Below are positions 47,801-56,171 of a stretch of 64,000 bases of DNA, one piece after another. The stretch is from Geomonas oryzae (GTDB taxonomy: Bacteria > Desulfobacterota > Desulfuromonadia > Geobacterales > Geobacteraceae). The number at the start of each line of letters is the position of its first letter. The first letter of the stretch is position 1. Below the pieces are notes generated by a model. The model saw only the letters and a list, made by a program, of their open reading frames with translations. It was not told where the DNA came from and did no database searches. The position numbers were made by a program, and so were the translations under genes. Location of the stretch: NCBI RefSeq assembly GCF_004117875.1, contig NZ_RAHW01000001.1, forward strand, positions 434,001-498,000, written 5' to 3'.

Positions 47801-48892
47801 CGCGAGGAAGATTTCGCCGTCTTTTCTGTGGAAAGGCTGTTCCCACCCCCGCACCGTTCCGGTCGCGCGCAGCCCTTCGACGAAGCGGCGCGCCGACTCC
47901 GGGTCGGGCCAGATGTGGCGCCCGGATCTCCCGATCGCTTCTTCGCGGGTGTACCCGGTCATGGCCTGCCAGGTCTCGTTCACATCCAGGAAGACCCCGT
48001 CCTCGAGCCGGGTGAGCGCGATGGCGGCCGGGTTTCCCGAGAAGGCGAGGGCGAATTTCTCCTCCGATTTCAGGAGCGCCTCCTCCGCCCGGCGCCGCTC
48101 GGTCACGTCCTGGATCACCGCGAGCACCGATACCGGACGCCCCTCGGCGTCGCGCGCGAGGTTCAGGTTCACCTGGCAACAGACCGACGAGCCGTCGGAG
48201 CGCAACACGCTGAACTCGGCCTCCACGCCGCCGCGCTCACCGACCAGGCTTTTCAGGTACGCCCTGCAGTGCTCCCTCTCCTCGGGCCGGGTCACCTCCG
48301 GGAGCCCCAGCTGCAAAAGGTCCGCCTCGCGGTAACCGGTCATGCGGCACAGCGCCGGGTTCACCTTCAGGAACCTGCCGGTCGCCGGATCCATCTGCGC
48401 CTCGCCCAGGCTCGACTCCATGAACATGATCCGGAACTGTTCCTCTTTCTCCTGCAGGCGCTCTTCGGCCAGGCGCCGCTCCAGTTCCAAAAGTTCGATG
48501 CGCGCTTCGCGGAGCTCCTCTTCCGAGCTTTGCGCCTTTTCGCGCGCGTCCACCTCGCCGCACCTTGCCTGTTGCAAATGCTCCTGCATGTAGGCGAAGA
48601 GGACGCCGACAACGATGAAGGCCAAGACTGAGACCGCACGGCTTGCCGGGACGACGGCTAAGGAATAAAGCGGGGGGATGAACAGATAGGAGATCAAAAA
48701 TCCGGAAATGAGGGTCGCGGCGATGCCGATCCGCTTGCCTCCCAGGCGGGCACTGACATAGACGGCGGGGTAGAACAGGATGTAGGCGTAGGGCTGCAGG
48801 AAATCCCAGAAAAGCCACTGTACGGCACAGGCGAAAAAGGGGAGCAGGAGTGCTGCCACAGCCTTAAGATTGAATGTTGGCCCCTCTTCCAC
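44867..48892 (-). CDS. Large multi-PAS/GAF hybrid histidine kinase with receiver
   Basis: 1341 residues from the GTG at 48892 (GGAGG eight bases upstream); a TTG five codons earlier is also possible. Four DUF4118-like membrane helices lie in residues 8-105, then a coiled coil. PAS domains at about 150-640 (four) precede a GAF domain (about 660-840) with an unusual Cys cluster (RCLCGEVISDRCPREAAC, GKCRCH). One more PAS (to about 960), HisKA ([18 protein letters not shown]), HATPase (DTGCGMD, GTGLGMA) and a receiver with LVVMDLIMPRKNG follow. No partner gene is adjacent. Confidence 0.92.
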   Translation of the reverse strand: MEEGPTFNLKAVAALLLPFFACAVQWLFWDFLQPYAYILFYPAVYVSARLGGKRIGIAATLISGFLISYLFIPPLYSLAVVPASRAVSVLAFIVVGVLFAYMQEHLQQARCGEVDAREKAQSSEEELREARIELLELERRLAEERLQEKEEQFRIMFMESSLGEAQMDPATGRFLKVNPALCRMTGYREADLLQLGLPEVTRPEEREHCRAYLKSLVGERGGVEAEFSVLRSDGSSVCCQVNLNLARDAEGRPVSVLAVIQDVTERRRAEEALLKSEEKFALAFSGNPAAIALTRLEDGVFLDVNETWQAMTGYTREEAIGRSGRHIWPDPESARRFVEGLRATGTVRGWEQPFHRKDGEIFLAQLWSQLLTVGGEQVILSTLIDITPLKRAEAALRDTETRFRTIFDHAPVAIGIGAVEDGRLLEVNPAWLRLLGYRREEVLDRTAVELGIYLDEATRDEVVGKVRQGEGVSQELQLRRKSGEVIDVLFSADVVVLGGRPCLLVMLNDVTIQKQAERALQKSKQEYQQLFQNMLEGFASCRVVRDASGAAEDFVFLNVNRALLHLSGLTDLTGKRISQVIPQVRETNPELLQACGRVAEKGEPEHLETYLEPLEQWYAVSLYGVEQGYFVALCDNITSRKREEIRRNATVELLRICNEAQRVDELLSRTARFFSDLSCCEAIGIRLRCGDDYPYCETIGLSESFVGEERGLCDRDAQGNPLRDPQGRAALRCLCGEVISDRCPREAACTPRGSYWTANGTAETDGYGKCRCHSEGYRSLALVPLHSHGERIGLFQFSDRRPGLVSAEKVALYEDLVDYIAISFSKLKADQALLEASQYNEQIIAGAQEGIIVYDRELCYQVWNPYMERFTGIKAEEILGRRPQDVLPFLQETGVIEKLARTLEGEESGSVDFPFYIESTGVSGWAVDTRAPLRDAQGEIIGVIATVRDITAERRLEEQLRQAQKMEAVGQLAGGVAHDFNNVLQVIMGYCSLLEVDPKLGEKQKGEVEQIMVSAERAAQLTKGLLAFSRKQVMEPKRVNLCDIVQHVQKFLVRIIGEDITLRAVPCTESVITIMADSGHIEQVLINLATNARDAMSKGGTLTLKTESVEIEEGVESPFGHSEPGRYACIVMEDTGCGMDEETRARIFEPFFTTKEVGKGTGLGMAIVYGIVKQHNGFINVYSEPGHGTTFRVFLPQLDAGLPAGGAREELPAPRGGNETLLLAEDDAEVRKLLFTVLTKFGYRVIAAEDGQQAVELFAANRGSIALVVMDLIMPRKNGMEAGEEIARLEPGAKILYSSGYTSDFMERRGVSEQGIQLIMKPVQPVELLRKVREMLDRSEQ

Positions 48893-48944
48893 CCTCTTTT
48901 CCTCCAAGACATGACAGTCATAAGTGCATGCTTGCCCGCTTCGA

Positions 48945-48976
48945 ATAGTCCTTTTGAGATCACTCCATCGGACTAT
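48945..48976. promoter_or_regulatory. ATAGTCC inverted repeat upstream of kinase gene
   Basis: ATAGTCC (48945-48951) and GGACTAT (48970-48976), perfect 7-base arms 18 bases apart, 53 bases before the kinase start. Possible regulator site. Confidence 0.4.
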
Positions 48977-49176
48977 GAAAAGACAAAGACTCAGTCTACC
49001 TTGAGGCCGCTCTTTTGCAACGATACGGCCGGATCCAAGGTACAGGTGGGATCTCTAATACACCGCCCGAAGATACGGTGGGGCATTCGGCGCGCCATCC
49101 TCCCTCAAGTATTCAGCGCCGAAACCGATACGGGGAGTGATGCCCACGCGGCAAACCAGCAGCAGGAGGAAGCACC

Positions 49177-50817
49177 ATGTTCGATATCCTTTGCCGTTTC
49201 AGAATCGGCACCCGCCTAAACGTCTGTTTTTCAATAGCCACCATGATCATCATCCTTCTGGGCGTCCTCGGATATACCGGTACCGCCAGGATGCTCGACC
49301 ACGTCAAGGACGTTGCCGGCACCCACGCGAAGCTCCTCGAACTCGCCCAGGCAAGCCGTGCCGACATCAACGTCCTGCGCCGCTTCGAAAAGGATGCATT
49401 CATCAACATGGCCGACGCCGGGAAGCTCGAGGAGTACCGGAAGAAATGGGACGAGAACATGGCCGGGTTCCAGGCGCGCAACGACGAGATGATGAAACTT
49501 GCCGAACACCCGCGCGAGAAGGAGATGCTCTCCGGCATCAAGCGTGACAGCGAGGCGTACGCCGCCGGCTTCCGCAAGGTCTACGATGAGGTGCAGGGAG
49601 GCCGCATCACCACGACCCAGGACGCGAACCACGCCATCGACGAGTACAAAAAGCCGACGCACCAGGCGGAAGCCCAGGTGGTCGAGTTTTCCAAGCTGAT
49701 GACCCGGCAGATGGCCGACACGGTTGCCGAGGCGCAAGCCGGGGCCTCCGGGATCAGGCTCTCCATCGCCGTCATCGCCATCATCGCCGCCACCATGGCG
49801 GTCATCCTCTCCATCATCATCACCCGTTCCATCACGGTACCCCTCGCACGTCTCGTCACCGTCGCCGACACCATCGCGACCGGCGATCTCTCGCGCGACC
49901 TCGACGTTTCCTACCGCGACGAGACCGGGCAGCTCATGGGTACCATGAAGACCATGACCGGGAACCTGCGCGGCATGATCGGCGCGGTGAGCAGCACATC
50001 GGAGCAGGTGACCGCCGCCGCTAACCAGATGCACGAGATCTCCCGGCAGATCGCCGAAGAGGCAGAGGAGGTGGCGAGCCAGTCCGGCGCGGTTTCCACC
50101 GCCGGCGAGGAGATGTCGGCGACCTCCGGCGACATCGCCATGAACTGCCAGAGCGCGGCGGAAGGGGCGCAGCGCGCCGCGCAGTCGGCCAGCGACGGCG
50201 CCGCCGTCGTGGATCGCACCGTCGCCGTCATGGGACAGATCGCGGACAAGGTACAGGAATCGGCGCGGACCGTGTCGAGCCTCGGCGAGCGCTCCGACCA
50301 GATCGGGGCCATCATCGGCACCATCGAGGACATCGCCGACCAGACCAACCTGCTCGCGCTGAACGCCGCCATCGAGGCCGCGCGCGCCGGTGAGCAGGGA
50401 AGAGGTTTCGCCGTTGTGGCAGACGAGGTGCGGGCGCTTGCCGAGCGGACCACGCGCGCCACCCGCGAGATAGGGGAGATGATCAAGGCGATCCAGGCGG
50501 AGACGCGTGGTGCGGTGACCGCGATGGAGCAAGGGGTGTCCCAGGTGGCGGCAGGCACCGAGGAGGCGGCCAAGTCCGGGGCGGCGCTCAGGGAAATCCT
50601 GGAACAGGTGAACGCCGTCGCCATGCAGGTGAGCCAGATCGCCACCGCCGTGGAAGAACAGACGGCAACGACGAGCGAGATCTCCGGCAACATGCACCGG
50701 ATCACCGAGATCGTACACCAGACTTCGCAGGGGGCGAACCGCTCCGCGGTCGAGGCATCCCACCTGACCGGCTACGCGGCCCAGCTCCAGGATCTCGTGC
50801 AGCGTTTCCGGCTCTAG
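49177..50817 (+). CDS. Methyl-accepting chemotaxis protein
   Basis: 546 residues with CAGGAGG before the ATG. Two membrane helices (about 12-33 and 190-210) enclose a helical bundle ligand domain (35-188) of the 4HB type. HAMP (about 212-265) and the signalling domain follow, with the tip sequence [20 protein letters not shown]. It ends QDLVQRFRL with no CheR pentapeptide, unlike the other receptor in this window. Confidence 0.94.
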   Translation: MFDILCRFRIGTRLNVCFSIATMIIILLGVLGYTGTARMLDHVKDVAGTHAKLLELAQASRADINVLRRFEKDAFINMADAGKLEEYRKKWDENMAGFQARNDEMMKLAEHPREKEMLSGIKRDSEAYAAGFRKVYDEVQGGRITTTQDANHAIDEYKKPTHQAEAQVVEFSKLMTRQMADTVAEAQAGASGIRLSIAVIAIIAATMAVILSIIITRSITVPLARLVTVADTIATGDLSRDLDVSYRDETGQLMGTMKTMTGNLRGMIGAVSSTSEQVTAAANQMHEISRQIAEEAEEVASQSGAVSTAGEEMSATSGDIAMNCQSAAEGAQRAAQSASDGAAVVDRTVAVMGQIADKVQESARTVSSLGERSDQIGAIIGTIEDIADQTNLLALNAAIEAARAGEQGRGFAVVADEVRALAERTTRATREIGEMIKAIQAETRGAVTAMEQGVSQVAAGTEEAAKSGAALREILEQVNAVAMQVSQIATAVEEQTATTSEISGNMHRITEIVHQTSQGANRSAVEASHLTGYAAQLQDLVQRFRL

Positions 50818-50835
50818 AGATACGGGCCATGAACG

Positions 50836-50873
50836 AAAAAGGGCGCCCCGCATCGGGGACGCCCTTTTTTTTG
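50836..50873 (+). terminator. Terminator after chemoreceptor
   Basis: A stem formed by GGGCGCCCCG and CGGGGACGCCC with one bulge, five A before and eight T after. It lies 20 bases past the stop. Confidence 0.9.
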
Positions 50874-50939
50874 CCGGATGCCGCTGGAACCACTACCGTT
50901 CGTATACGCTAAATAGGAGCCGTCAATTAAAAAAACATA

Positions 50940-50968
50940 TTGCAGTGCGGGCGGCAAGGGTATATATT
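50940..50968 (+). promoter_or_regulatory. Sigma70 promoter of small Cys protein gene
   Basis: TTGCAG (50940-50945) and TATATT (50963-50968) with a 17-base spacer, 94 bases before the start at 51062. Confidence 0.65.
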
Positions 50969-51061
50969 CCCGCACAATCTGTGTGACTTTAACGCTTCGC
51001 CGACCGCTTTCCTTCCGATGGCCCCCAGACCGGCCGCCAACCCATGATAGGAGGAGTAGGG

Positions 51062-51280
51062 ATGCCTGACTGCGAGCTTCTTAGCGGATGTATCTTCTTC
51101 AACGACCAGATGGCCAACATGCCTTCCACCAGCAACGTCTTCAAGATGATGTACTGCACCGACCACTTCGAGGGGTGCGCGCGCTACACGGTGCGCAAGG
51201 CCGCCGGCAAAGAGGCCGTACTCGACGACCTGTTCCCGAACCAGATGGAGCGGGCGAGGGAAATCCTCGAAAAGCGCTGA
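51062..51280 (+). CDS. Small Cys-containing protein, conserved type but unknown function
   Basis: 72 residues from the ATG at 51062, chosen because GGAGGAG lies just before it. Four Cys residues occur in an MPDCELLSGCIFFND opening, a MMYCTDHFEGCARY middle and none after. The spacing suggests one metal site or [Fe-S] cluster. The ending LFPNQMERAREILEKR is helical. It has its own promoter and terminator, so it is a free-standing gene. Confidence 0.8.
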   Translation: MPDCELLSGCIFFNDQMANMPSTSNVFKMMYCTDHFEGCARYTVRKAAGKEAVLDDLFPNQMERAREILEKR

Positions 51281-51314
51281 CCCTTTCCAAGCGCCGTCCC
51301 GACCGTCGTTTACC

Positions 51315-51350
51315 AAAAAAGAAAGGCCACGGATCTCCGTGGCCTTTTCT
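51315..51350. terminator. Bidirectional terminator
   Basis: A 12-13 bp stem AAAGGCCACGGA/TCCGTGGCCTTT with A-rich left and TTTT right sides. It separates the small Cys gene from the convergent TetR gene. Confidence 0.9.
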
Positions 51351-51373
51351 TGTTCATGCAAGGCATCCGGCCA

Positions 51374-51964
51374 TTACACGCCGATGCCGCGGATGAAGAT
51401 CTCCAGGTACTGCCGCACCAGGCTCTCGTCCTGCTCAGGCGACTGGCTGATCAGCTTCTTGGTCGCCTGCAGGCTCAAAAAGAAGTAGTTCACCATGCCG
51501 GCCAGCGCGAGCGCCGCATTGGCCGGGTCCACTTCCGCCCTGAATTTCCCCTGCTGCTGTCCCTGTGCGATCGCTTCCGCCATGATCACGATCACCTCAT
51601 CGATCACCGGCCCCACCAGCGTCTCGAAAAAAGGGGTGGGGTTCGTCAGTTCGCTCGTGTAGAAACGCAACAGGTGCGGGTTGTTGCGGTGCCTCTGGAA
51701 GGTCCAGCGCAGATAACTCTCCACCATCTCCACCGGATCGGTGACCTGGCGCCGGATCTCGTGTATCTCGGCAAAGCAGGCGAACTGCTCCTGCAATACC
51801 GCAGAGTAAAGCCCTTCCTTGCTGCCGAAATGGTAGGAGATCATCGAGATGCTGGTCCCCGCCGCCAGGGAAAGCTCCCTTATGCTGACGCCGTTCACAC
51901 CCCGCTCCGCGAAAAGCTGCGTCCCCACCTCCATAAGCTTCTTGTGAATCCCGGTCTTTTCCAT
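51374..51964 (-). CDS. TetR family transcriptional regulator
   Basis: 196 residues from the ATG at 51964 (GGGTGGAGC upstream). Helix-turn-helix: VSIRELSLAAGTSISMISYHFGSKEGLY, typical TetR ending. The ligand domain is of TetR_C type with a WTFQRHRNNPHLLRFY helix. It is divergent from the CoA-transferase gene, with an inverted repeat between them, so it probably represses that gene and itself in response to an acyl-CoA or related metabolite. Confidence 0.92.
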   Translation of the reverse strand: MEKTGIHKKLMEVGTQLFAERGVNGVSIRELSLAAGTSISMISYHFGSKEGLYSAVLQEQFACFAEIHEIRRQVTDPVEMVESYLRWTFQRHRNNPHLLRFYTSELTNPTPFFETLVGPVIDEVIVIMAEAIAQGQQQGKFRAEVDPANAALALAGMVNYFFLSLQATKKLISQSPEQDESLVRQYLEIFIRGIGV

Positions 51965-52073
51965 GCTCCACCCCGGCTCTGTTGATGTCGGCCGCCAAGA
52001 CATTAGCAAAATCGCCGGTGAATTACCAATTGTATTGCAAATAAAACGACGTACTGATATGTTGTATTCGTTT

Positions 52074-52091
52074 TTCGAACGAACGTTCGAA
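52074..52091. promoter_or_regulatory. Probable TetR operator
   Basis: TTCGAACGAACGTTCGAA, with a perfect CGAACGTTCG core at 52080-52089. It is placed between the divergent TetR and CoA-transferase genes, 77 bases before the latter. Confidence 0.65.
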
Positions 52092-52167
52092 ATTCAACAA
52101 GGCGCCAGCGCACAACTTTCCGCCGTTCGCACAGCGGAACAACATCATATCAGGAGGATGCAGCTAA

Positions 52168-53730
52168 ATGTCCGAATTGCACAACAGGATCAGGAAGTCG
52201 AGCCTTCACGAGCGGATCACCACCGTGGACCAGGTCATCCCCATGTTCAAAGACGGCATGAACGTGGGCTGGTCCGGGTTCACCCCGGCCGGCTATCCCA
52301 AGATGGTCCCGATCGCCCTCGCCGACCACGTCGAGAAGAACAACCTGCAGGGGAAACTGAGGTTCAACCTCTTCATCGGCGCCTCCGTAGGCGTCGAGAC
52401 CGAAGACCGCTGGGCGTCGCTCGACATGATCGACCGCCGCTGGCCCTACCAGACCGGCAAGAACATCCAGGCCGGCATCAACACCGGGCGCATCCGCATG
52501 GGCGACAAACACCTCTCCATGTTCGCGCAGGACCTGGGCTACGGCTTCTACACCAAGGATAACGGCGGCCGCCTCGACATCGCCATCATCGAATGCTCCG
52601 CCATCACCGAGAAGGGGGAGCTGGTGCTGACCGCCTCCTGCGGCGCGGTACCCGAGATCGTGCAGATCGCCGACAAGATCATCATCGAGGTCAACACCTC
52701 CATCCCGAACTTCGAAGGGCTGCACGACATCGTCGAGCCGATCAACCCGCCGAACCGCCTCCCCTACCTGATCTGCCGCGTCGATGACCGCGCCGGTTCC
52801 CCCTACGTCCGCGTCGACAACGACAAGATCGTCGCCATCGTCGAGTCGAACCGTCCGGACAACGGCCGCGCCTTCAGCGAGCAGGACGACACCTCCGAGG
52901 CGATCGCGAACAACATCATCGACTTCTTCTCCGCCGAGGTGAAGGCAGGCCGCCTGCCGAAAAACCTCCTCCCGCTGCAGTCCGGCGTCGGCTCCATCGC
53001 CAACGCGGTCATCGGCGGCCTCGCCAACGGCCCCTTCACCGGGCTCAAGGTCTGGACCGAGGTGCTGCAGGACACCATGCTCGACTTCTTCGACTCCGGG
53101 AAGCTCGACTTCGCCTCCACCGTCTCCCTCTCCTTCTCCGTGGACGGCTTCAAGCGCTTCTACGAGAACTGGGACAAGTACAGCAACAAGGTGATGATGC
53201 GTCCGCTCTCCATCGCGAACCACCCGGAGCCGATCCGTCGCCTGGGGTGCATCGCCATGAACACCCCGGTCGAGTTCGACATCTACGCCCACGCGAACTC
53301 CACGCTGGTCGGCGGCACCAGGATGATCAACGGCATCGGCGGCTCGGGCGACTTCCTGAGAAACGCCTTCCTCTCCATCATGCACACCCCGTCGGCGCGC
53401 CCGACGAAGACCGACCCGACCGGCATCACCTGCGTCGTTCCCCACGTGCCGCACGTCGACCACACCGAGCACGACCTCGACGTGCTGGTCACCGAGCAGG
53501 GCCTTGCCGACCTGCGCGGCCTGAGCCCGAAAAGCCGCGCCCAGCTCATCATCGACAAGTGCGCGCACCCGGACTACAAGCCGCTGCTGCAGGAGTACTT
53601 CGACATGGCGAAGAAGGACTGCATCGAGAGAAAGGCGGGCCACGAGCCGCAGCTCTTGGACCGCGTCTTCAAGATGCAGGTAAACCTCGCCAAGAACGGC
53701 ACCATGAAGATCGACAACTGGGACATCTAG
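52168..53730 (+). CDS. Acetyl-CoA hydrolase/transferase (succinyl-CoA:acetate CoA-transferase type)
   Basis: 520 residues, full length for the Cat1/Ach1 family. CAGGAGGATGC lies before the ATG. Conserved regions: the N-terminal [12 protein letters not shown]oA-binding stretch, the middle [18 protein letters not shown] segment ([19 protein letters not shown]) and [17 protein letters not shown] near the end. In Geobacter such enzymes move CoA between succinyl-CoA and acetate and replace succinyl-CoA synthetase in the TCA cycle. It may also connect with acetate released by citrate lyase. Confidence 0.93.
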   Translation: MSELHNRIRKSSLHERITTVDQVIPMFKDGMNVGWSGFTPAGYPKMVPIALADHVEKNNLQGKLRFNLFIGASVGVETEDRWASLDMIDRRWPYQTGKNIQAGINTGRIRMGDKHLSMFAQDLGYGFYTKDNGGRLDIAIIECSAITEKGELVLTASCGAVPEIVQIADKIIIEVNTSIPNFEGLHDIVEPINPPNRLPYLICRVDDRAGSPYVRVDNDKIVAIVESNRPDNGRAFSEQDDTSEAIANNIIDFFSAEVKAGRLPKNLLPLQSGVGSIANAVIGGLANGPFTGLKVWTEVLQDTMLDFFDSGKLDFASTVSLSFSVDGFKRFYENWDKYSNKVMMRPLSIANHPEPIRRLGCIAMNTPVEFDIYAHANSTLVGGTRMINGIGGSGDFLRNAFLSIMHTPSARPTKTDPTGITCVVPHVPHVDHTEHDLDVLVTEQGLADLRGLSPKSRAQLIIDKCAHPDYKPLLQEYFDMAKKDCIERKAGHEPQLLDRVFKMQVNLAKNGTMKIDNWDI

Positions 53731-53760
53731 CCAGCAGGCTCCAGTCGTTTCGCTTAAAAG

Positions 53761-53796
53761 AGCAGGGCAGTCCGATCGGGCCGCCCTGCTTTTTTA
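53761..53796 (+). terminator. Terminator after CoA-transferase
   Basis: AGCAGGGC (53761-53768) pairs with GCCCTGCT (53783-53790), followed by six T. It lies 30 bases after the stop. Confidence 0.9.
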
Positions 53797-53835
53797 TTTT
53801 CGGCCGCACTTCACTTTCTCGCAGAAAAAAGAGGG

Positions 53836-53899
53836 TTGACATTTCGGGCTCTCGGATTTAGTTTAATGTTAAAGCATACGACATCGAACAATGATGTCG
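53836..53899 (+). promoter_or_regulatory. Promoter and CGACATC-n7-GATGTCG operator for nitroreductase operon
   Basis: TTGACA at 53836-53841 and a TAGTTT -10-like box 17 bases later. A perfect 7-base inverted repeat (53879-53899) sits around or just after the expected start of transcription, as for a repressor site. Confidence 0.6.
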
Positions 53900-53925
53900 A
53901 CGATAAGAGAAAGGGAGAATACGCC

Positions 53926-54528
53926 ATGAAAACCACATACTGGGACGCCGTCAAAAACCGCAGGACTTTTTACGCACTGGACAAGGAACAGGTGACAAGC
54001 GACGAGCGGATCCGCGAGCTTGTCGGCGAAGCAGTGCAACACGTGCCGTCGTCCTTCAATTCGCAGAGCAGCCGGGTGCTCATCCTGCTGGGCTCCGAGC
54101 ACGACAGGCTTTGGGATCTCACCAAGACGGAACTGAAGAAGATCGTGCCGCCGGAAAGCTTCGGCGCCACGCAGCAAAAGATAGACGGCGCCTTCAGAAG
54201 CGGCTACGGCACCATCCTCTACTTCGAGGACACCGACGTGGTGCAAGGCCTGCAGGAGAGCTTTCCCGCGTACCGCGAGAACTTCCCGCTCTGGTCGCAG
54301 CAGTCCTCAGGGATGCTGCAGTTCGCGGTATGGACCGCCCTCGAGGCCGAAGGATGGGGCGCCTCGCTGCAGCACTACAACCCGGTGATCGACGACGCGG
54401 TAAGACAGCAGTGGCACGTCCCGCAAAGCTGGAAGCTGGTTGCCCAGATGCCCTTCGGCAAACCGGCGGCGGCACCGGGAGAGAAGGCGTTCGCACCGCT
54501 TGAAGGGCGCGTGAAACTCTACAGTTAG
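53926..54528 (+). CDS. Nitroreductase family protein
   Basis: 200 residues from the ATG at 53926 with AAGGGAGAA upstream. FMN-binding elements: the early basic KNRRTFYAL and VQHVPSSFNSQSSRVLILLG, and the later EAEGWGASLQHYNP. Such enzymes reduce nitro or quinone compounds with NAD(P)H. The downstream DODA gene begins 21 bases after its stop, so they form an operon. Confidence 0.92.
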   Translation: MKTTYWDAVKNRRTFYALDKEQVTSDERIRELVGEAVQHVPSSFNSQSSRVLILLGSEHDRLWDLTKTELKKIVPPESFGATQQKIDGAFRSGYGTILYFEDTDVVQGLQESFPAYRENFPLWSQQSSGMLQFAVWTALEAEGWGASLQHYNPVIDDAVRQQWHVPQSWKLVAQMPFGKPAAAPGEKAFAPLEGRVKLYS

Positions 54529-54549
54529 AGGATCGCGAAGGAGCAGGTC

Positions 54550-55326
54550 ATGTCACGAAGATTTCCCTCGGTATTCGTATCCCACGGCTCTCCGGCCATC
54601 GTGCTGGAGGATTGCCCGACGCGGGATTTCCTGAAAGATCTCGGCGCGCAGCTCGGGCGTCCCAAGGCCATCGTCTCGGTCTCGGCCCACTGGACCACCG
54701 ATACCCCGAGCGTGACCGGTCACCCCCAGCCGCCGACCATCCACGACTTCGGCGGTTTCCCGGATGATCTGTACCAGCTGCGCTATGCCGCTCCCGGCGC
54801 CCCCGCACTTGCCGGGAGCGTTCTTTCCCTGCTGCAGAAGGCGGGCATTCACGGCGGGATGGATCCGGAGCGCGGCCTGGACCACGGTGCCTGGGCGCCG
54901 CTCATGCTCATCTACCCGGATGCCGACATCCCGGTGGTGCAGCTCTCGGTCCAGCCCCGGCTCGGTCCCCATCACCACCTGGAGATGGGCGAGGCCCTGC
55001 GTCCACTCAGGGACGAGGGTATCCTGCTCCTCGCCAGCGGCTCCGCCACGCACAACCTCGGCGACTTCTTCGGCCGCGCGCTCGACGCCGAACCGCTCCC
55101 CTACGCGAGGGAATTCGCCGAATGGCTGAAAGACGCCGTGGTGGAAGGGCGGGCGAACGACCTGGTCGACTACGAACGGCTCGCCCCCCACGCGCGACGC
55201 AACCACCCCACCCCCGAGCATTTCCTCCCCCTGCTGGTCGCGATGGGGGCCGGAGGGAGCGGGAGCGTTTTGCACGACGGTTACACCTACGGCGCCCTCT
55301 CCATGGCCGCCTTCAAATGGGAATGA
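54550..55326 (+). CDS. DODA-type extradiol dioxygenase (LigB superfamily)
   Basis: 258 residues. Metal ligands are visible in FVSHGSPA, SVSAHWTTD and RGLDHGAWAPLML, and a further SGSATHNLGDF follows. This is the YgiD-like 4,5-DOPA dioxygenase branch, a non-heme iron or zinc enzyme acting on catechol rings. AAGGAG lies before the ATG. With the nitroreductase it may handle aromatic or quinone stress, although oxygen dependence is odd for a strict anaerobe. Confidence 0.92.
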   Translation: MSRRFPSVFVSHGSPAIVLEDCPTRDFLKDLGAQLGRPKAIVSVSAHWTTDTPSVTGHPQPPTIHDFGGFPDDLYQLRYAAPGAPALAGSVLSLLQKAGIHGGMDPERGLDHGAWAPLMLIYPDADIPVVQLSVQPRLGPHHHLEMGEALRPLRDEGILLLASGSATHNLGDFFGRALDAEPLPYAREFAEWLKDAVVEGRANDLVDYERLAPHARRNHPTPEHFLPLLVAMGAGGSGSVLHDGYTYGALSMAAFKWE

Positions 55327-55332
55327 GTTGCA

Positions 55333-55372
55333 GCGAAAGGGACCGGCTCCGCCAGGTGCCGGTCCCTTTCGC
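55333..55372 (+). terminator. Strong hairpin after DODA gene
   Basis: A perfect 15-bp stem GCGAAAGGGACCGGC (55333-55347 with 55358-55372) and a 10-base loop. No T tract follows, so it may attenuate or protect rather than terminate. Confidence 0.7.
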
Positions 55373-55474
55373 GGAACGCTCCATTCCGCCCAGCCACCTC
55401 ACCCCCAATTCCGCACACTCCTAATGCATGCAGACCGCAAGCGGTTACTATTAAATGCACTACTGGAGGTGCCT

Positions 55475-55675
55475 ATGAGAATAACGATGCAGGACTATGT
55501 CGGCGGTAGTTGCGAAGCGGTCAGCAACGCAAACCATTTCATCTACCTCTGGTTCCGGACCGGGGGCAACCCTTGCCAACAATGCGGCTTCAACCCCGAT
55601 ACCTGCACATGGCGCAAGCAGCTAAACGTTTATGCGGCCAGATACCGCGAGGTAAGCCGCCACGCCGACGGCTAG
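55475..55675 (+). CDS. Small Cys-rich protein, unrecognised
   Basis: 66 residues from the ATG at 55475, with GGAGGT before it. A CQQCGFNPDTC cluster (three Cys in 11 residues) and one earlier Cys in GGSCEAV suggest a small metal site. No family recognised. It ends directly before the YkgJ-type gene. Confidence 0.68.
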   Translation: MRITMQDYVGGSCEAVSNANHFIYLWFRTGGNPCQQCGFNPDTCTWRKQLNVYAARYREVSRHADG

Positions 55676-55987
55676 GTGCGCACCATGATCTTTGCCGGAC
55701 ACCATAAAGATAAGCGCCATGGCCTGCTGATGGACCACCCCTTGGACGATCCTTCCTGCTGCAGGCAGTGCGCGGCCCTTTGCTGCAGATCCTTCCCGAA
55801 CGTCGATCTCACCTGGGAAGAATACCTGCGTCTTGGGGAGCTTGGCGCCACCCGTCTGCATTTCTCCCTGTACGGCCCCCATAAACTGATCATCGAAAAC
55901 GGCTGCGAATTCCTGGACGGGAACCGGTGCAGCATCTACGAAGAACGCCCGGCGATCTGTCGCCGCTTCTTCTGCACGCCCGCCTGA
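55676..55987 (+). CDS. YkgJ family cysteine cluster protein
   Basis: 103 residues from the GTG at 55676; the ATG at 55685 is equally possible. The Cys cluster pattern is complete: CCRQCAALCCRSFPNVDLTWEE (first half), then ENGCEFLDGNRCSIYEERP and AICRRFFC. YkgJ (PF03692) proteins coordinate zinc or an Fe-S cluster and their function is poorly known. The gene directly follows the small Cys-rich protein. Confidence 0.85.
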   Translation: MRTMIFAGHHKDKRHGLLMDHPLDDPSCCRQCAALCCRSFPNVDLTWEEYLRLGELGATRLHFSLYGPHKLIIENGCEFLDGNRCSIYEERPAICRRFFCTPA

Positions 55988-56171
55988 GCTGCTCTACTGC
56001 TCAAGCCCCAAGCGCGGAGAGCCGACGACGCACCTGATCCTGCTGTTTGCAACGTGAACCACCGAAAGCTGTTGCGGCGAGCGCCGCTCTTCATATACCA
56101 TGCACCACGGGGTGCGCCCTCAGCGCACCCTCCCGGTCCGTCCGGCAACAAGCCACGTGGTGCCACAACTC

